DNA from: Pochonia chlamydosporia 170
Lineage: Eukaryota > Ascomycota > Sordariomycetes > Hypocreales > Clavicipitaceae
DNA length: 64,000 nucleotides
Assembly: GCF_001653235.2 (NCBI RefSeq)
Contig: NC_035796.1
Span: 496,001 to 560,000, forward strand
Reading direction: 5' to 3'
Below the pieces are notes generated by a model. That model was given only the letters and a program-made list of their open reading frames with translations, did not search any database and was not told the origin of the DNA. The position numbers were made by a program, and so were the translations under genes. Below, piece by piece: positions 12,061 through 24,614 of this stretch (the stretch's first letter is position 1; each line of letters begins with the position of its first letter).

Positions 12061-13870
12061 ATGGAGATGGACTACGATTTAGTTCTGGAGGATGAGTTTG
12101 ACGCCCTGTGAGTACCACATGAGAATTGATAAAGACACCTGCTAATGGAACAGATAGGTGTTTGGATGTCAGGGGAGAGGATGCTTCGTCTTCAAAGATC
12201 AAATATCCCGGTACGAGTCACTGATTCAGACTTCCAACCACTATCAACTTCCTGCTACATTGAAGCTAACCCAACATAGCAAAATTACACGCTCGCAAAG
12301 TCGTCAAGGAGCTAGGTGTCCACGACGGCCTCATATATCTCCCCGGTCAACCAGAGATCCAACTAGAGGACTCAGACCAACCGCAGCTCTTCCGCCAGCG
12401 ACGATAGTATGTATCTCCAGCGGATCCCCTATTCAGAAGTGCTGACATTGTTCCAAGCTTCTTCTACATCTCCGGCGCCAACTTTGAAGACTGTGCCGTG
12501 ACATACGAAATCGCACACGACAAGCTCACGCTATGGATTCCGTACATCGAGCCCCGTCAGGTCCTCTGGTTCGGTTCCAAGCCCTCCGCAGGGGAATGCA
12601 AGCGGCGGTATGATGTCGATGAGGTGAGATACACGACACAGCTGGGCAAGTTCCTCCGCAGCTATGCCGCGTCGCCTTCATGCCCTGTGACATACATCCT
12701 TCATCCGAATCAGGCTCCCGACCTGGGCCATGGAACACAAGCACAGCTGCGTCTCGATCACACTCGACTGCTGCCGGCTATGGACCGCGCCCGGGTCATC
12801 AAAACGCAGTATGAAATCGCCATGATTCGTCGCGCGAATGATATTTCTAGCGCGGCGCATCGCACCATCGCAGAACGTCTCTTGCGTCTTAAGAATGAAC
12901 GTGAGATTGAGGCCATTTTCCAGGCTGTGTGTATCGCTAGTGGGACGAGGTCGCAGGCGTATCCTGTGATAGCTGGCTCGGGCGCCAACGGCTCGACTTT
13001 GCATTATAACGAGAATAATGCGTCGCTCAGGGGGAAGCAGTGCGTTGTGATTGACGCTGGTTGCGAGTGGGATTGCTACGCTAGTGACGTTACGCGTACG
13101 TTGCCGCTGTCGGGGTCGTGGCCGCCGAGGGCTGCTGCCGTGCATGCTATCGTTCAGCGCATGCAGGATGAGTGTATTGCCATGGTTCGTCCTGGACAGA
13201 TGTGGTATGAGGTTCATTTGCATGCTGCGTCGGTTGGGCTGGACGGTCTGCTCAAGCTGGGCATCTTGAAGGGCGAGCGTGGGGAGGTTGCTCGTGCTGG
13301 CACCGTTTCAGCATTCTTCCCGCATGGTTTGGGACATCATGTGGGATTGGAGGTTCACGATGTGTCTGGCACGTTGCCCCTGGCTGTGACAAAGGGCCAT
13401 GATGCGCAGCTGGAGTTTGGGAAGAGGACGACGGTGACGCCCTCAATGCTTGCTGATATGATGCGGATGAAGCGGTTTGGGGACATGGTGGGTGTTGAGG
13501 AGAGGAGGAGACAGCGCTTGCAGCCGAATATGATTGTTACGGTTGAACCGGGAATGTGAGTAAATCTGCTTGGCCGTTGGGAGTTATTGCGCTGCACGAG
13601 ACACTTGTCGACGCGAGGGGCTCTGTGTTGTTGTGTTGCATATTGCTAACAAGAATCAGCTACTTTTGCCGCGAATATCTAGAGGGTTACTTCCGGAGTG
13701 ACCCTGTTCACCGACAATTTATCGACTGGGATGTCCTCGAAGACTACTATGCCGTCGGTGGTGTTCGTATTGAGGACGATATCCTTGTGACTGAGGATGG
13801 GTATGAGAACTTGACGACTGCGCCCAAGGGTGATGAACTGTTGGATGTCATCAATAAGGGAAGGAAGTAG
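12061..13870 (+). CDS. Xaa-Pro aminopeptidase, peptidase family M24B
   Basis: Metallopeptidase that removes an N-terminal residue preceding proline, probably cytosolic since no signal peptide is seen. Exons are 12061-12107, 12158-12210, 12280-12406, 12458-13555 and 13660-13870, giving 511 aa. The N-terminal domain ([23 protein letters not shown]) is followed by the pita-bread catalytic domain. The five metal ligands expected for family M24B are present: D275 (VIDAG), D286 (SDVTRT), H369 ([13 protein letters not shown]), E439 (TVEPG) and E480 (RIEDD). The start at 12061 gives [16 protein letters not shown], the usual opening of this fungal ~500-aa subgroup, which is distinct from the shorter pepP type. 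Introns are 50-104 bp. The catalytic set is complete, so the enzyme should be active. Confidence 0.93.
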
Positions 13871-14222
13871 ATATCTTGTCTTATACGGCCGGCCTGATGC
13901 ATGGTACCATGTACATCATATAGTCTCAGCAGAATTTTCATCTAGAACAGTTGGGCATTGGAAATTTGAATTGCTATAAACCGATGAAATGCAACATCCA
14001 CATCTTCACTCCGCAACTGTCTATTCAAACCCCCCTCTTTCTTTTCATGTCCAAATGCGCCTCAGTGTAACCACGACAATTACCACTCAACTTTGCTGAA
14101 GTATACAAAAGGTCATTCATTCGTCTCCCTCGCAAAACATTATCGCCGTCTAGTTGCGCCCCCACCCACATCAATCATTCTCCGTTACGTCCCGCGTCAA
14201 CTGTCCGCACTCTCTTGGCCCC
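13871..14222. terminator. convergent 3' region of the aminopeptidase and the Emp47-like lectin genes
   Basis: A 352-bp stretch between two stop codons facing each other. It must hold both 3' untranslated ends. No further gene is seen. Confidence 0.5.
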
Positions 14223-15585
14223 TTACAAATACTTCTTGGGGCTGTTCGCTCTACGACGCTTATACACCACATATCCTGCCACCAGGAGGATTTGTGTGCC
14301 GACAAAGAAGAACATCAGCTTTCCGTGGCCGGGAATACTATCAGTCAAAGCAGCAGTGAGGTGACGGTGGTGCTGGTGCAAGTTGGCTTCGACCGTCTCT
14401 CCGTGAGTAGCAAGCTTCTGCCTCATGTCGTGGTGCATGCTGTGAATTTCAGTTTCGAGCTCCTTAATCTTGGACTGGAGATCGCCAATTTGACGAATAG
14501 CAGCAAGCTCGTGGCGCAGAGAATCAAACGCCTTCTTCATCTCATCGTGTCGAGCCTCGTCCATCTGGTGGTGTTTCGATACGGAGTTGTAAACTCCGGT
14601 AATCTGGTGACTGACAGACTGGAGGCGGTTATGAAGATCCTGGAATTGTTCCATAGAGGTTTTGTAGACCTCGGCAGGCCGGTCGGGGATGGTGTTGCCA
14701 ACCCCGTCATTCTTGTTTTGCTGACCTTGCTGTGCCTGGTTATGGTCGGGCTGCTGGTGTCGAGAGCCGTACTGTTGGCTGTTATCTCCAGAAACCGTTG
14801 AGTCAGACATGACAACGAGCTTGAAGACTTCGAAAGAGTCGGGCTTATCGGGAGTGGCAGCCGTTATACCAAAGTGGTATCCCGCGGGAAGCGAAACCTT
14901 GTCCGTCTCGAAGCATAGATGGCCGTCAATCTCGACTTTGAAGCTTGAAACAGTTTGGCGAAGTTTCAGCTGTGATGGACGACCAAGGTTGCGGTAGAAG
15001 TAGTTGCACTGTCCAAATGCGAGTTTGTCCACGTTAGGTTGTGACACGTAGTCTACATTGCCATCGTTCAGGAAACCACGGATCATGCCACCAGCACCAC
15101 CATGTGTATCAATAACCAAGGCCAACCCGTCAAATTTTCCAGCAGTATAGACGCTGTTGGTACCAACTTCCTCCCTACCTCGCCTCACAAACCAAATGTT
15201 CAAGTTTCCGCCCGCTCGGTCTGGTCCACTGGCACGGAAGTCCACATCTGCCACCCAGGTTGAGCGCGTAAGAGGTGAATCCGACCAGATCGATGATCGT
15301 TGATTGCCCGGGTCCATTGGTGTAAGAATGACCTTGTTGGACAGGAGCTCTGGCTGGTTGGGCTGGCCAGCGATTGTGAAGTGAGGAATCTTTCCATCAC
15401 CAGCACCCAGGCTACAGAAAACACGCGATTCGGTCAATTATGTGCAATGGCAATCTCACAGTGTGACTGGAACCAACTTACCGACCAGAATGGCCAAAGC
15501 TGAGCTCATTGATTAAGACTTGTGCTTGCGAGAGACCCGCGGCGATCAGCGCCGCCAGGACTATGGATTCGCCAAAGAATCGCAT
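14223..15585 (-). CDS. L-type lectin cargo receptor, Emp46/47 (ERGIC-53) family
   Basis: Type I membrane lectin predicted to cycle between ER and Golgi and carry glycoproteins in COPII vesicles. Exon 1 (15585-15482) encodes a signal peptide (MRFFGESIVLAALIAAGLSQ) plus the start of the lectin domain; exon 2 is 15411-14223; the intron is 70 bp. The protein is 430 aa. The L-type lectin fold runs to about residue 245 (WVADVDFRASG, GGNLNIWFVRRG, GLALVIDTHGG, QCNYFYRN). A Gln/Asn-rich linker and coiled coil (about 265-390) follow, then one membrane segment and a short tail ending KKYL, a canonical KKXX COPI retrieval signal. The length and layout match the family. Whether it is nearer yeast Emp47 or animal ERGIC-53 cannot be settled here. 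Confidence 0.92.
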
Positions 15586-16450
15586 GGTAGTGGTATCGTG
15601 AATTATGCCAGCCACAAAAAATATATACAATGAAGATTCTGGCTGCAGAGTCGGAAAGCTTCTCGTAGATCAACGTCGTCCGCCAGCCCAGCTGGGTATG
15701 CTGTACAGAACAGTTTTGGGTGATGGAGAACGACTTGGTCGCTCACGATTGCCCCAAGGCGTCTTCGATTCGGTCGCGCGGTCGTTGTAGCTCAGACAAG
15801 AGAGTCCAAATAAAAATCTACTCAAAAGAAAAGGAATTGCCGTGCTAGGTCACCCAAAACAAGACAGGCGGTGTCTGAACAAGCGACAAGAAGGACGAGA
15901 GTTGAGGTCAAGACAAAACAGTCGAGTGGACAGATCGATGACATTAATCGATCACCTTACGGCAAGTGAGACGCTGGCACCTGCTCACCGTGGCCTCTTT
16001 CTGTCTTGGCCAGCAAACCTGACACGGGTCCAGGGCAGGAAGCTCCCACTGAGCTTTCCCCAAAGTCCCGATAAATCAGGGTGTTCCAGCAGCTGATTGG
16101 TTATGGCGTTGACCAGACCCCCAAGTTCCCAATGTCAGGGGCTACCCTCCAATGACCCCGGCCCAGTCTTCTTCGGTCTGGTACGTACCTGTTGGCCCTT
16201 TCAGGTCCATGTCAGTCCGTTGTGGAGCTTACCTTGCACTGGCCTCGCGACTTCACTCCTTGATCGCGACCTGACAACGATTTCGACATTCTTGTCGCGC
16301 TCGCCATTGTCCGCCCGCCAGTCGATGCAGGACGATCCGAGGGCATAGAAGCTTATTTAGCGGCTGCTGTTTCCGACCACGTGCCATGAAATCGCTTCAG
16401 GTGCACTATTAGCAGCCCTTCTCCCCTCGACTCCTAGCAACTTCGACACA
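15586..16450. promoter_or_regulatory. divergent promoter between the Emp47-like gene and ALG8
   Basis: An 865-bp head-to-head spacer. A perfect E-box CACGTG lies at 16378-16383, 68 bp before the ALG8 start. No coding frame of note. I did not see a convincing UPR element (CAGCGTG) by eye. Confidence 0.55.
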
Positions 16451-18159
16451 ATGGCAGAGTCATATCCCACGCTGACCCAGTGCGCGGTTGTCGCCGCTGC
16501 ATTCAAGGTCCTTTTATTCCCAACCTAGTATGTCATTTCTAGCTCTTCTGTTTGTCATAAACTCCTGTACAGCCTCCTCAGTCTCAACAGCGCCCGAACC
16601 CACTGTCATCTGGATTATTTCGACTTCTTGTCCGGCTAACTCGTTCCCAGCAAATCTACAGATTTCGAGGTTCACCGCAACTGGCTTGCCATTACCAACA
16701 GCCTTCCCGTTTCCGAATGGTACTACGAAAGAACCTCAGAATGGACGCTCGATTATCCTCCGTTCTTTGCATACTTCGAGTGGGTTCTTGCGCATTTGGC
16801 TCGATTGGTAGACCCCGCCATGGTCAAGGTCTACAACCTAAATTACGAGAGCTGGCAAACCGTATACTTTCAGCGAGCAACTGTTATAGGGACTGAACTA
16901 TTGCTAGCTTACGCTCTCCAGCTTTTTATCGACTCAACGCCAATGTTGTCGAGACGGGCGGCTCAAGTTGCCGCGCTGTCGATCTTTCTCTCGCCTGGGT
17001 TGTTGATTATTGACCACATTCACTTCCAGTACAATGGATTCATGTACGGTATCCTGCTGTGGTCATTGGTGCTGGCTAGGTGCAAGTCCACGCTTCTTCA
17101 AAGTGGTCTTATTTTTGCCGCACTTTTATGCTTCAAGCACATTTATCTCTACCTTGCCCCAGCCTACTTTGTGTTCCTTTTACGAACGTATTGCCTATCA
17201 GCAAGGTCATACTTCCATATCAAGTTCCTGAACTGTGTCAAGTTGGGACTGGGCATTATCTCTATTTTCGCTACAGCATTCGGACCGTTTGCACTGATGG
17301 GGCAAATCCCACAATTGTTGAGCCGGCTCTTCCCCTTTGCCCGCGGACTTTGTCATGCATACTGGGCTCCAAACGTGTGGGCATTGTACTCGTTGGCAGA
17401 CCGAATTCTAATACATCGTACGTATGCACATGAATCAGTACAGAGTCCTTGCCCTGTGTGTTTGTAATACTTTTCTAACGTCCAGTTCTAGTTGCCCCCA
17501 GACTCGGCCTTGCTGTGAAGTCGGAAGCGCTGCAAAGTGTCACTCGTGGTCTTGTAGGTGATACTGCCTTTGCAGTTCTACCCGAGATATCTCCTAGATT
17601 GTGTTTCATTTTGACTTTGTTCTTTCAATGCCTGCCTCTCCTAAAACTTTTCTTCGCTTCCAACCCCTCATGGGAAGCCTTCATCGGTGCCGTCACTCTT
17701 TGTGGGTATGCATCCTTTCTCTTTGGGTGGCATGTCCACGAAAAGGCTATTTTGCTCGTCATTATTCCCTTCAGTGTCATCGCACTCCGGGACAGAAGAC
17801 ATTTGGGCGCCTTCCGGCCTCTGGTGGTAGCGGGTCATGTTTCTTTGTTCCCGTTGCTTTTCACGCCGGCAGAATTCCCCGTCAAAACCGTTTACACAAT
17901 TTTCTGGCTGGTTCTGTTCTTGATGGCGTTTGACCGGCTGGCGCCGGCTTCAAACAAGCCGAGAGTCTTCCTATTGGATCGATTCAGTACATTGTACATT
18001 GCGGTGAGCATTCCGTTGATCGCATACACGTCGTTGATCCATCAAGTTATTTTCGGAAAGAGTTATGAGTTCCTTCCACTCATGTTCACCAGCTGCTACG
18101 CGGCGATAGGGGTTGTTGGTAGTTGGGTGGGATACATGGTGGTGTATTTTACGTCGTGA
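16451..18159 (+). CDS. ALG8: ALG8-type dolichyl-P-Glc:Glc1Man9GlcNAc2-PP-dolichol alpha-1,3-glucosyltransferase
   Basis: ER membrane enzyme of the ALG6/ALG8 family that adds the second glucose to the lipid-linked oligosaccharide for N-glycosylation. Exons are 16451-16527, 16651-17417 and 17492-18159, giving 503 aa. Family hallmarks include [14 protein letters not shown] near the N-terminus, [14 protein letters not shown] in the first luminal loop (Asp as likely catalytic base), [25 protein letters not shown] and [10 protein letters not shown]. Many hydrophobic segments fit a polytopic enzyme. HAYWAPN(V/F)WALY and DHIHFQYNG favour ALG8 over ALG6. It faces the Emp47-like lectin gene across a shared promoter. 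Confidence 0.93.
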
Positions 18160-20503
18160 GAACAACATAGAAAGGCATGGGTTATAAAAAGTTGAGACCC
18201 GGCGGTCTCGAGTGTTTGTTGATACCCACAAAGTTAAAAATAGATGTGCAAAAGAATAAAGAGTAATCGCATAGGTTCGTTGTGGTGATCCTTTTGTGTT
18301 GCGCTATGGTATTTCAATGACAACGCTGAATAAGTCAAAGAATGGACGAAAAGGCGAAAAGGCAATAGTGGGGGGGGGGGGGGGGGGGGGGGGCGGGGTC
18401 AGATGCTTGACCATTCCACGTGTACAGAGTCAGGCAAAGCAAATAAAAAAAGCAAGTTGACATTTGAAGGCAGGGCTGATGGCTTGCTTGGGCAAGAGCA
18501 ACCCAGCGGAGTCCCAAGGCCAGCTTCAGGCACGCTCATGGTTTTGGCAGTCACATCAGGATAATGTCGCCACAAATAACCCTGGAAAAGCCCAACCAAA
18601 TCGTGTACAACACGTCAATAGGGCTCTAAGATTTATACACGTGGGAATTAATTGGCCGTCACCAAGCCGGAAGCTAAGCAGAGCCCATTTAGGTGACACT
18701 CGGCATTCACTTACAAGTGCCGACTTGAACCTGGGGGGGATCTCTGACGACATGGAAACAATCGGGGACTATAGCATAACGTGGTAATTTGGTTGCAAAA
18801 TTAATGGTTGTGACTTCGAGTCAACAAATCAAGTGATTTGGTGCTGTTGTGGAAGCATGAATCTGCAAGCAACGCCAAATGTCATTCTCCAGGAGGTAAT
18901 TTCGGTCCGAGTTGGGGTTCTACTTGCAAGGGTCCATTGACATGATATGCTATATTGGGCGGTAACATTATGAAACAATAGGAAAAATGTGTATTTCATG
19001 GGTCCAATCGATTCGTGTGCGAAAGACGAACAAAATGAGTGCAAGAACGTGGGCGAAATGTTGCAGTGGGCAACATTGCTCGATGAATAAAATGCTTTGA
19101 ACCGACGAGTGGTTTTGTGGAGGAACATGGTTAAGGCGGTCGGTCTTGGGGAGGCAAAAGCGGAAGCAGACGGGCGGCCGTGTGCCGGGGGGGTGTGTGG
19201 TGTGGTGTGGGGCCTTTGTGTCATTTGTGTCCAGTCAAGGCCATCCACCTTGTAGGTTGTGTCAAGTCCTCGGGTCGGCCACGGCGGAAGGTTCCAAACT
19301 CCCACCAGACCCAACTCGACCTTGGAAGTCAGGGACATGCCTGGCAGGTACCAGCTGCGCGCGACGCATGGGACAGGTGACAAAACCAGACCAGGCGCTT
19401 CCAGCAAGCGGAGAGATGAAAGAACAAGAAAATTTGAAGGATGCTGCAACGTCTGATGAAGCGTCGTCCGCCACTGCGATGCAAGCTTCTTCAGAACCGA
19501 ACTGCATATGCCTAACAAAAAAAGAAGCTGTTGTTGTTTGTTTCTCTCTTCCCAAGTTGGAGCCTTACCTTACCTTTCCAGCCTCTACTCCGTACATCAG
19601 TCTTTGTAGATGCAGCCTCAGAAACTCTGTCCAGCCTGGTCCTATCCAAACCCTGGTCGTGTTTACGTAGCGTGGGAGGTTCAACGCTCACATGTACCCC
19701 GGCGGCGCGCCCCAATCCATGTTGAGGTACCTTTTCGCAGTGGATCGGCCTCCTTCGGAACCTTGTCCATATTGGCGTCTTCGTGGGTGTCTACTTGCAC
19801 GCGCCGTCACTTGCTTCCTTGCCGCTCTTGCCCGTTCTAGTTTTCTGTGTCTTAGGTTCCTGCCTCTCTTCAATCACTTTACTCTTGCACCTGTCTTTCT
19901 TACTCCTCAACTCTTTCCAAACTCAACTGACGAGTGATCAAAGCCAGACAAATGGTCTTTCATCCTCTTCCGCCCACCCCCACAGTTTTTTGATCCTTGC
20001 TCCTGCTTGGCTGGACCTTCCTCTTCCTCCCGCTTGGCTCTCTCAGCTAATTCTTTTTCTCCTTCTCCAACGTTGCACGTCAACAAGTGTCGCGCGTTTT
20101 CATCTTTGCAACTTTTTGCATCTCTGTGGCCGTCGCACGCCGCCAACCCAACTTGACGCGCAAATCCGTCCTATACTTTGCTTTGCTAGATATACTTGCC
20201 TCTATCCCCATACATATATTGGCTCACGCGCGCCACCATAACCGCGTATAAGTCTGTAAAGACGAATTCCCTCCACGACCCACGACGGCCAACAACTCCA
20301 ACGTCTCAGCTCTCTGACTATCCCGCTCACAACGAGTGCTACCCGCGCGCAACAGCATCTTGTATATCGCCATATGTCGCATTGGCTCCTGTTTTACACC
20401 CTGCATAGTTGGTAGTTGGGAGCAGCAGTCTACATAAGTTTCCAATTCTGGAGTGGTATTCGTAACTGCTCCGCCAGGCGGAGCTTCAGTTTGTATTGGC
20501 ATC
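18160..20503. other. intergenic: ALG8 3' flank and ITC1 upstream region
   Basis: No supportable gene in 2.3 kb. A 24-G homopolymer lies at 18370-18393. From about 19.75 to 20.2 kb the + strand is C/T-rich, fitting a leader or promoter of ITC1. Overlapping frames such as 19146-19670 and 19783-20241 have no recognisable content. Confidence 0.5.
18370..18393. repeat. 24-base G homopolymer
   Basis: Uninterrupted run of 24 G, then C and four more G. It lies about 210 bp after the ALG8 stop. The length in an assembly is prone to error. Confidence 0.9.
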
Positions 20504-23500
20504 ATGGTAATGATTATTCCTGCGGAATTTGAGGCGTGCGAAATGCCTCTGAAGATACACATAGCCACTGACACACCTCACAGGTACTCTTCAAACGTAA
20601 GCCGGTTCGATTCCTACCACCGGCGGAAATTCTAGACGAGAATGCAGAGGTGCGTAATTTGGTCAATCCCTCGGTCACAGGCAAACTCCAACGTTAAGGA
20701 TTTGAGGTTTCTGACTTATTCAGGTGTGGCATATTCCCCAAACAGGGGAGATATTTACGAACTATGAGGACTATCTAAGTCGGTAAGTCTCTTCCTTCGC
20801 ATCTGGCGCGTTGAGTAGAAATACACAATCCCGCCGTTGGCGCTTTGGCAACATAAAGATTGCTTACACACTGATCGTTCTTTGCCCCCAACAGGATGGA
20901 CTTTTACAAGCAGGTATGTTCTACGTTCTTCATCTACAATATACACAAACCCGCTTTGGCCCCTGTCTTACACACTGTGCTTGCAGCGTCGATTCAATGA
21001 CCAAATAACCGGTCATTCTGGCCTCACTTTCTTCGAGGCTTTCAACAGCGAGGTTCGATCCCACTCCTTATCGGACTTGCAGCGCCAAAAGGAAGTAGTT
21101 ACTCACCATGTTTCTTGTCACACAGCTTACCGGTGGACGCGAAGTCGAGGCTTCGTTTCCCGAGGCACTCAAAGGCCCAATACTCCGCAAAGTCCAATTT
21201 CAAACCATTTCGCGGCTGGATAACCTTGTCGACATGATCTACGACGAATTTAAACACGACTACTTCCCTGGTGAGGAGGTAACGGTTACACTCGATGGAG
21301 GGGATAGAATTCATGGCCTGGTTAGAGATAAGACAACCTTTGGGCCACGAATATTACCCGATGGATCCCGGACTTTGCCAGTCACGCGCTACCTCGTCAA
21401 CATCAAGGATACCGGCAAGGAAACAATCATGACCGATGAGCACATTTGCCGCGATCGCGGGATCTTTACGAAAGCTATGCTAAGATCGTTCATTAAAAAG
21501 ACAGTTATGAGAGAAGCGTGGACGGGAGCGCCTTGGTTGGTCAAGCACGACTACGCCGACATGTATCACATTGACACCAGAGTCCCTCCTCATCTTCGAC
21601 ACGATACGAAGCTCTTAGAGCGGAAACAACTCCAAGCTCAAAAACGAGGTATTACGACTGAAGTAAATGGACAACCGAATAACGGACCAATGCGTCTACC
21701 CGAATTGAAACCGGCCACAAAAACTCAAAAGGGAAAGCAAGGTCAAGCCGGTGTCAAGGGACCGAAATGGCCGCTTGGCGAGTCTATCAATGGCGTCAAT
21801 GGGTCAATACAGCATGATCAGCAACCAAGAGTACCTGTCCGAGAACCCACTCCGCCGCCTCCTCCGCCCCCTACGAAGTACCCTATCGAGGATCTGGCAC
21901 TACCGCCTAAAGAGGGCAGCGCTCGCCCGCGTCTCAAATTTATGTGTCATGATCCGCCAGTCAAGATTGAGCCCGAGATTGACGAATCCCAACCCATCTT
22001 TGACAAAATCGACATGGCCGCGGTCGGTGCCTTTCTGGAAACGTGGGACACGTTAAACGTTTATTGCGAGATCTTTCAGCTTGACTCGTTCACCTTTGAC
22101 GACTTCATCGAAACCATGTCAGTAGCTTCCGGGGATATCCAGGTCCAATTATTTGACGAGATTCACTGCTCCGTGCTGAAAATACTTGTCGACTCGGAGC
22201 GCGAAGGGGGTAAAGTTCGCATAAATCTACCGGAGCTAGAAGATGAGTACAGCGATGAGGATGATGACGAGGACGAGGACGATGATGCAGAAGACGAAGA
22301 GGAAGAGGAGGCAACGCCTGAACCTGAGGAGAAGCCCAAAGGCCGTGCCACCCGCAGCAGCCTTGCCAAGCTTGAGGCCGAAAGGTTAGCGGCAGAAGCG
22401 GCAGCCGCCGAGAAGGAGGAAATTCGGGCGGAACAAGAATCCCGTAACCGAGCAGAAGAGATGATGAGAGAGTTTGACTGGATAGATCATCTTCGAAAGC
22501 GCGACTTCTCCAATGGCGGGTGGGAGAGAATTATGGTTGGCCTATTGCATCAACTATCGAAAGATCATCGCTATAAGGAACCCTGCGAAGAACTGCTCGA
22601 ACAGCTGGTACCCGCTGACGCAGAACCCACACAGGACGTTGTCCGGCAAAGTTATGCGGAACTCGATGTCAACTATCGGGTAAAGGCTTTGCAGATAATA
22701 TGTCTCCTTACGATGCAGACCAAGGCTGTCCGAGGCTACATGGAAGACTGTAGCGAAACTATGACCAAATACCGAAAGGACAGGATCGAATGGCAACGGC
22801 AGAAGAAGCAAGCGTAAGTTTCCACAATGGCCTTCTCAAGGCGCAAACTATACGTTTCTGGTCGGAAGCTGACTGTGACTGACTGATAGTATCGAGGACG
22901 TCCGCGTGCTGCACGAGCAAAGAAGAGAGCTTATCCCTGACCCAGATCCATCCGAGGAGCCTGATGATAAGGCTGTAAAGGTTGAAGAGGATGTCAAGAT
23001 GGCCGATGTTGATGAATCGCAGCTCGAAAAAGAGGAAGTTGGCAACGGCAACGATGAGGAGCTCGGTCAGGCTAAAGGCAAACGAAGGGGTCGTGTGCCT
23101 GGGGACAAGAAGAAAAAGAAGGAGGCTGAATCCGAAAACCAGAAGAAGGAAAAGACGAAAGAGAATGAGAAAGAGAAAGAGAAGGTGGCCGAAAAGGACA
23201 AGCCGAAGAAAGAGGCTGTCAAGCTGACTCCTCAACAACAGAAACAGTACAACAAGATTCTCAAAGAGATCCAGAAGAAGGAGGACATTATCAAAGAATG
23301 CGAAGAGGAGGTTGCCGTTATCGAAAACGATCTGCGCGAAGCCGACTGCCCCCGTACGAGAGTGCTGGGTAAGGATCGGTTCTGGAATCGATACTACTGG
23401 TTTGAAAGAAACGGTATGCCTTATGGCGGACTCCCGACGAGCTCAACAGCTTACTCGGAATACGCCAACGGATGCATCTGGGTTCAGGGACCAGATGATA

Positions 23501-24027
23501 TGGAGCGTGAGGGGTACATTGATGGGCCTGCGGAATTGCAAAATGAGTACAAGGCCAAGTTCAAGATGACGGTAGCGGAGCGCAAAGCCAAGGAAGAAAA
23601 TGGGACCAGCGTCTTCACTGCCAGGCAATGGGGCTACATCTCAGAGCCCGAGGATCTGAATGCGCTGATCAAGTGGCTGGATCCTCGGGGCTTCAACGAG
23701 TTGAAGCTGCGAAAAGAGCTTGTCAACTACAAGGAAAAGATCGCCAGACACATGGAAAACAGAAAGAAGTACCTGGAGAGCGACAAGGACAAGACTAAGA
23801 AGGATGAGGGTGTGGCGAAACGCAGCAGCTCACGTATCCGGGAGAAGACGCCTGAGCCGCCAAGCTACCGGTGCTTACAGTGGGAAAACACAATGGCGCT
23901 TGAAGAGCTGGGTCATCTTCATTCAGACCCTCCGCCGCCACCTAGAGCTCGGAAACAAAGCAAAAAGAGAGAGGCGCAAACTGAGGCGACTGGTCGAGGT
24001 GCTGCCAAAACACGACGGCGAGGTTGA
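20504..24027 (+). CDS. ITC1: Itc1-like subunit of the ISWI (Isw2) chromatin-remodelling complex (WAC-DDT-WHIM)
   Basis: Nuclear accessory subunit that pairs with the ISWI ATPase, as in yeast Isw2-Itc1 and animal ACF1. Seven coding exons: 20504-20506 (ATG alone), 20584-20649, 20724-20782, 20895-20913, 20987-21052, 21126-22813 and 22890-24027, giving 1012 aa. The N-terminus reads MVLFKRKPVRFLPPAE, the usual start of this family. The WAC domain spans about 20-130 (WHIPQTGEIFTNYEDYLSR, ITGHSGLTFFEAF). A proline-rich linker comes next, then DDT at about 365-430 and an acidic stretch at 445-475. WHIM motifs lie at about 530-570 and 790-815 (FWNRYYWFERNGMPYGG). A Lys/Glu-rich block precedes the last one. 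A stop lies in frame just upstream of exon 2, so the start must come from an upstream exon. Confidence 0.9.
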
Positions 24028-24559
24028 ATAACAGTGGCGAAGCAAGGGCTACCTACTGTACTGTGATGATGATTGGTCATTATTAACGCGGATGGGAGTG
24101 TTTGAAGGCGGGCTACTTTCTTTGGTATGTGTTTGCTTGTTGAATATTCAGGTTTGGGTGTTTTTTACTTTGTCCAAGGTGGGCAGGTTCAGTTTCTTGA
24201 ATACTGCGAGGAGAACATCTGGTATAGAAGAAGATAGAAATTTCTGGATATCAATTCATGGGCACATGCATGAAATAGAGGGGTGTTTAGTGGTTGGAAG
24301 GTCAAGACAGATAGAAGGTGGTACAGTACATCAAGTCATGGATGAATGAATGAATGTATTGAGACAAATATGGTCATGTAAACTGAAACTGAGACTGAAT
24401 CGGATGGATATAGTCGCCGATCGGTGCAATTGGTAGTGATGAGTGCATGAAAATATTTATAATACGGTGAAACATTTATAGCGAGATGTTTACGCGCGGT
24501 GTTTGGACTCTCCTTGCAGCCTCAGGGTGAAGTTCTCTGAACGGCAGCTGGAGGCGGGT

Positions 24560-24614
24560 GCGAAAGCGAAAGCGAAGGCGAAGGCGAAGGCGAAGGCGAG
24601 GGCGCAGGCGTAGG
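24560..24614. repeat. GCGAAG-like hexamer array
   Basis: About nine units of GCGAAA/GCGAAG decaying to GCGAGG, GCGCAG and GCGTAG. It lies in non-coding DNA 530 bp after the ITC1 stop. The graded decay toward one end suggests old slippage products. Confidence 0.8.

Noticed and set aside
12678..13223. 181-codon frame on the - strand
   Set aside because: Shadow of the Xaa-Pro aminopeptidase catalytic exon, whose metal ligands confirm the + strand.
14154..14801. 215-codon frame on the + strand
   Set aside because: Antisense shadow of the Emp47-like lectin exon.
20597..20620. tRNA B-box look-alike (GGTTCGATTCC followed by a complementary-looking stretch)
   Set aside because: It lies inside ITC1 exon 2 and encodes the conserved PVRFLPP residues. 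No matching A box, acceptor stem or T-run terminator surrounds it.
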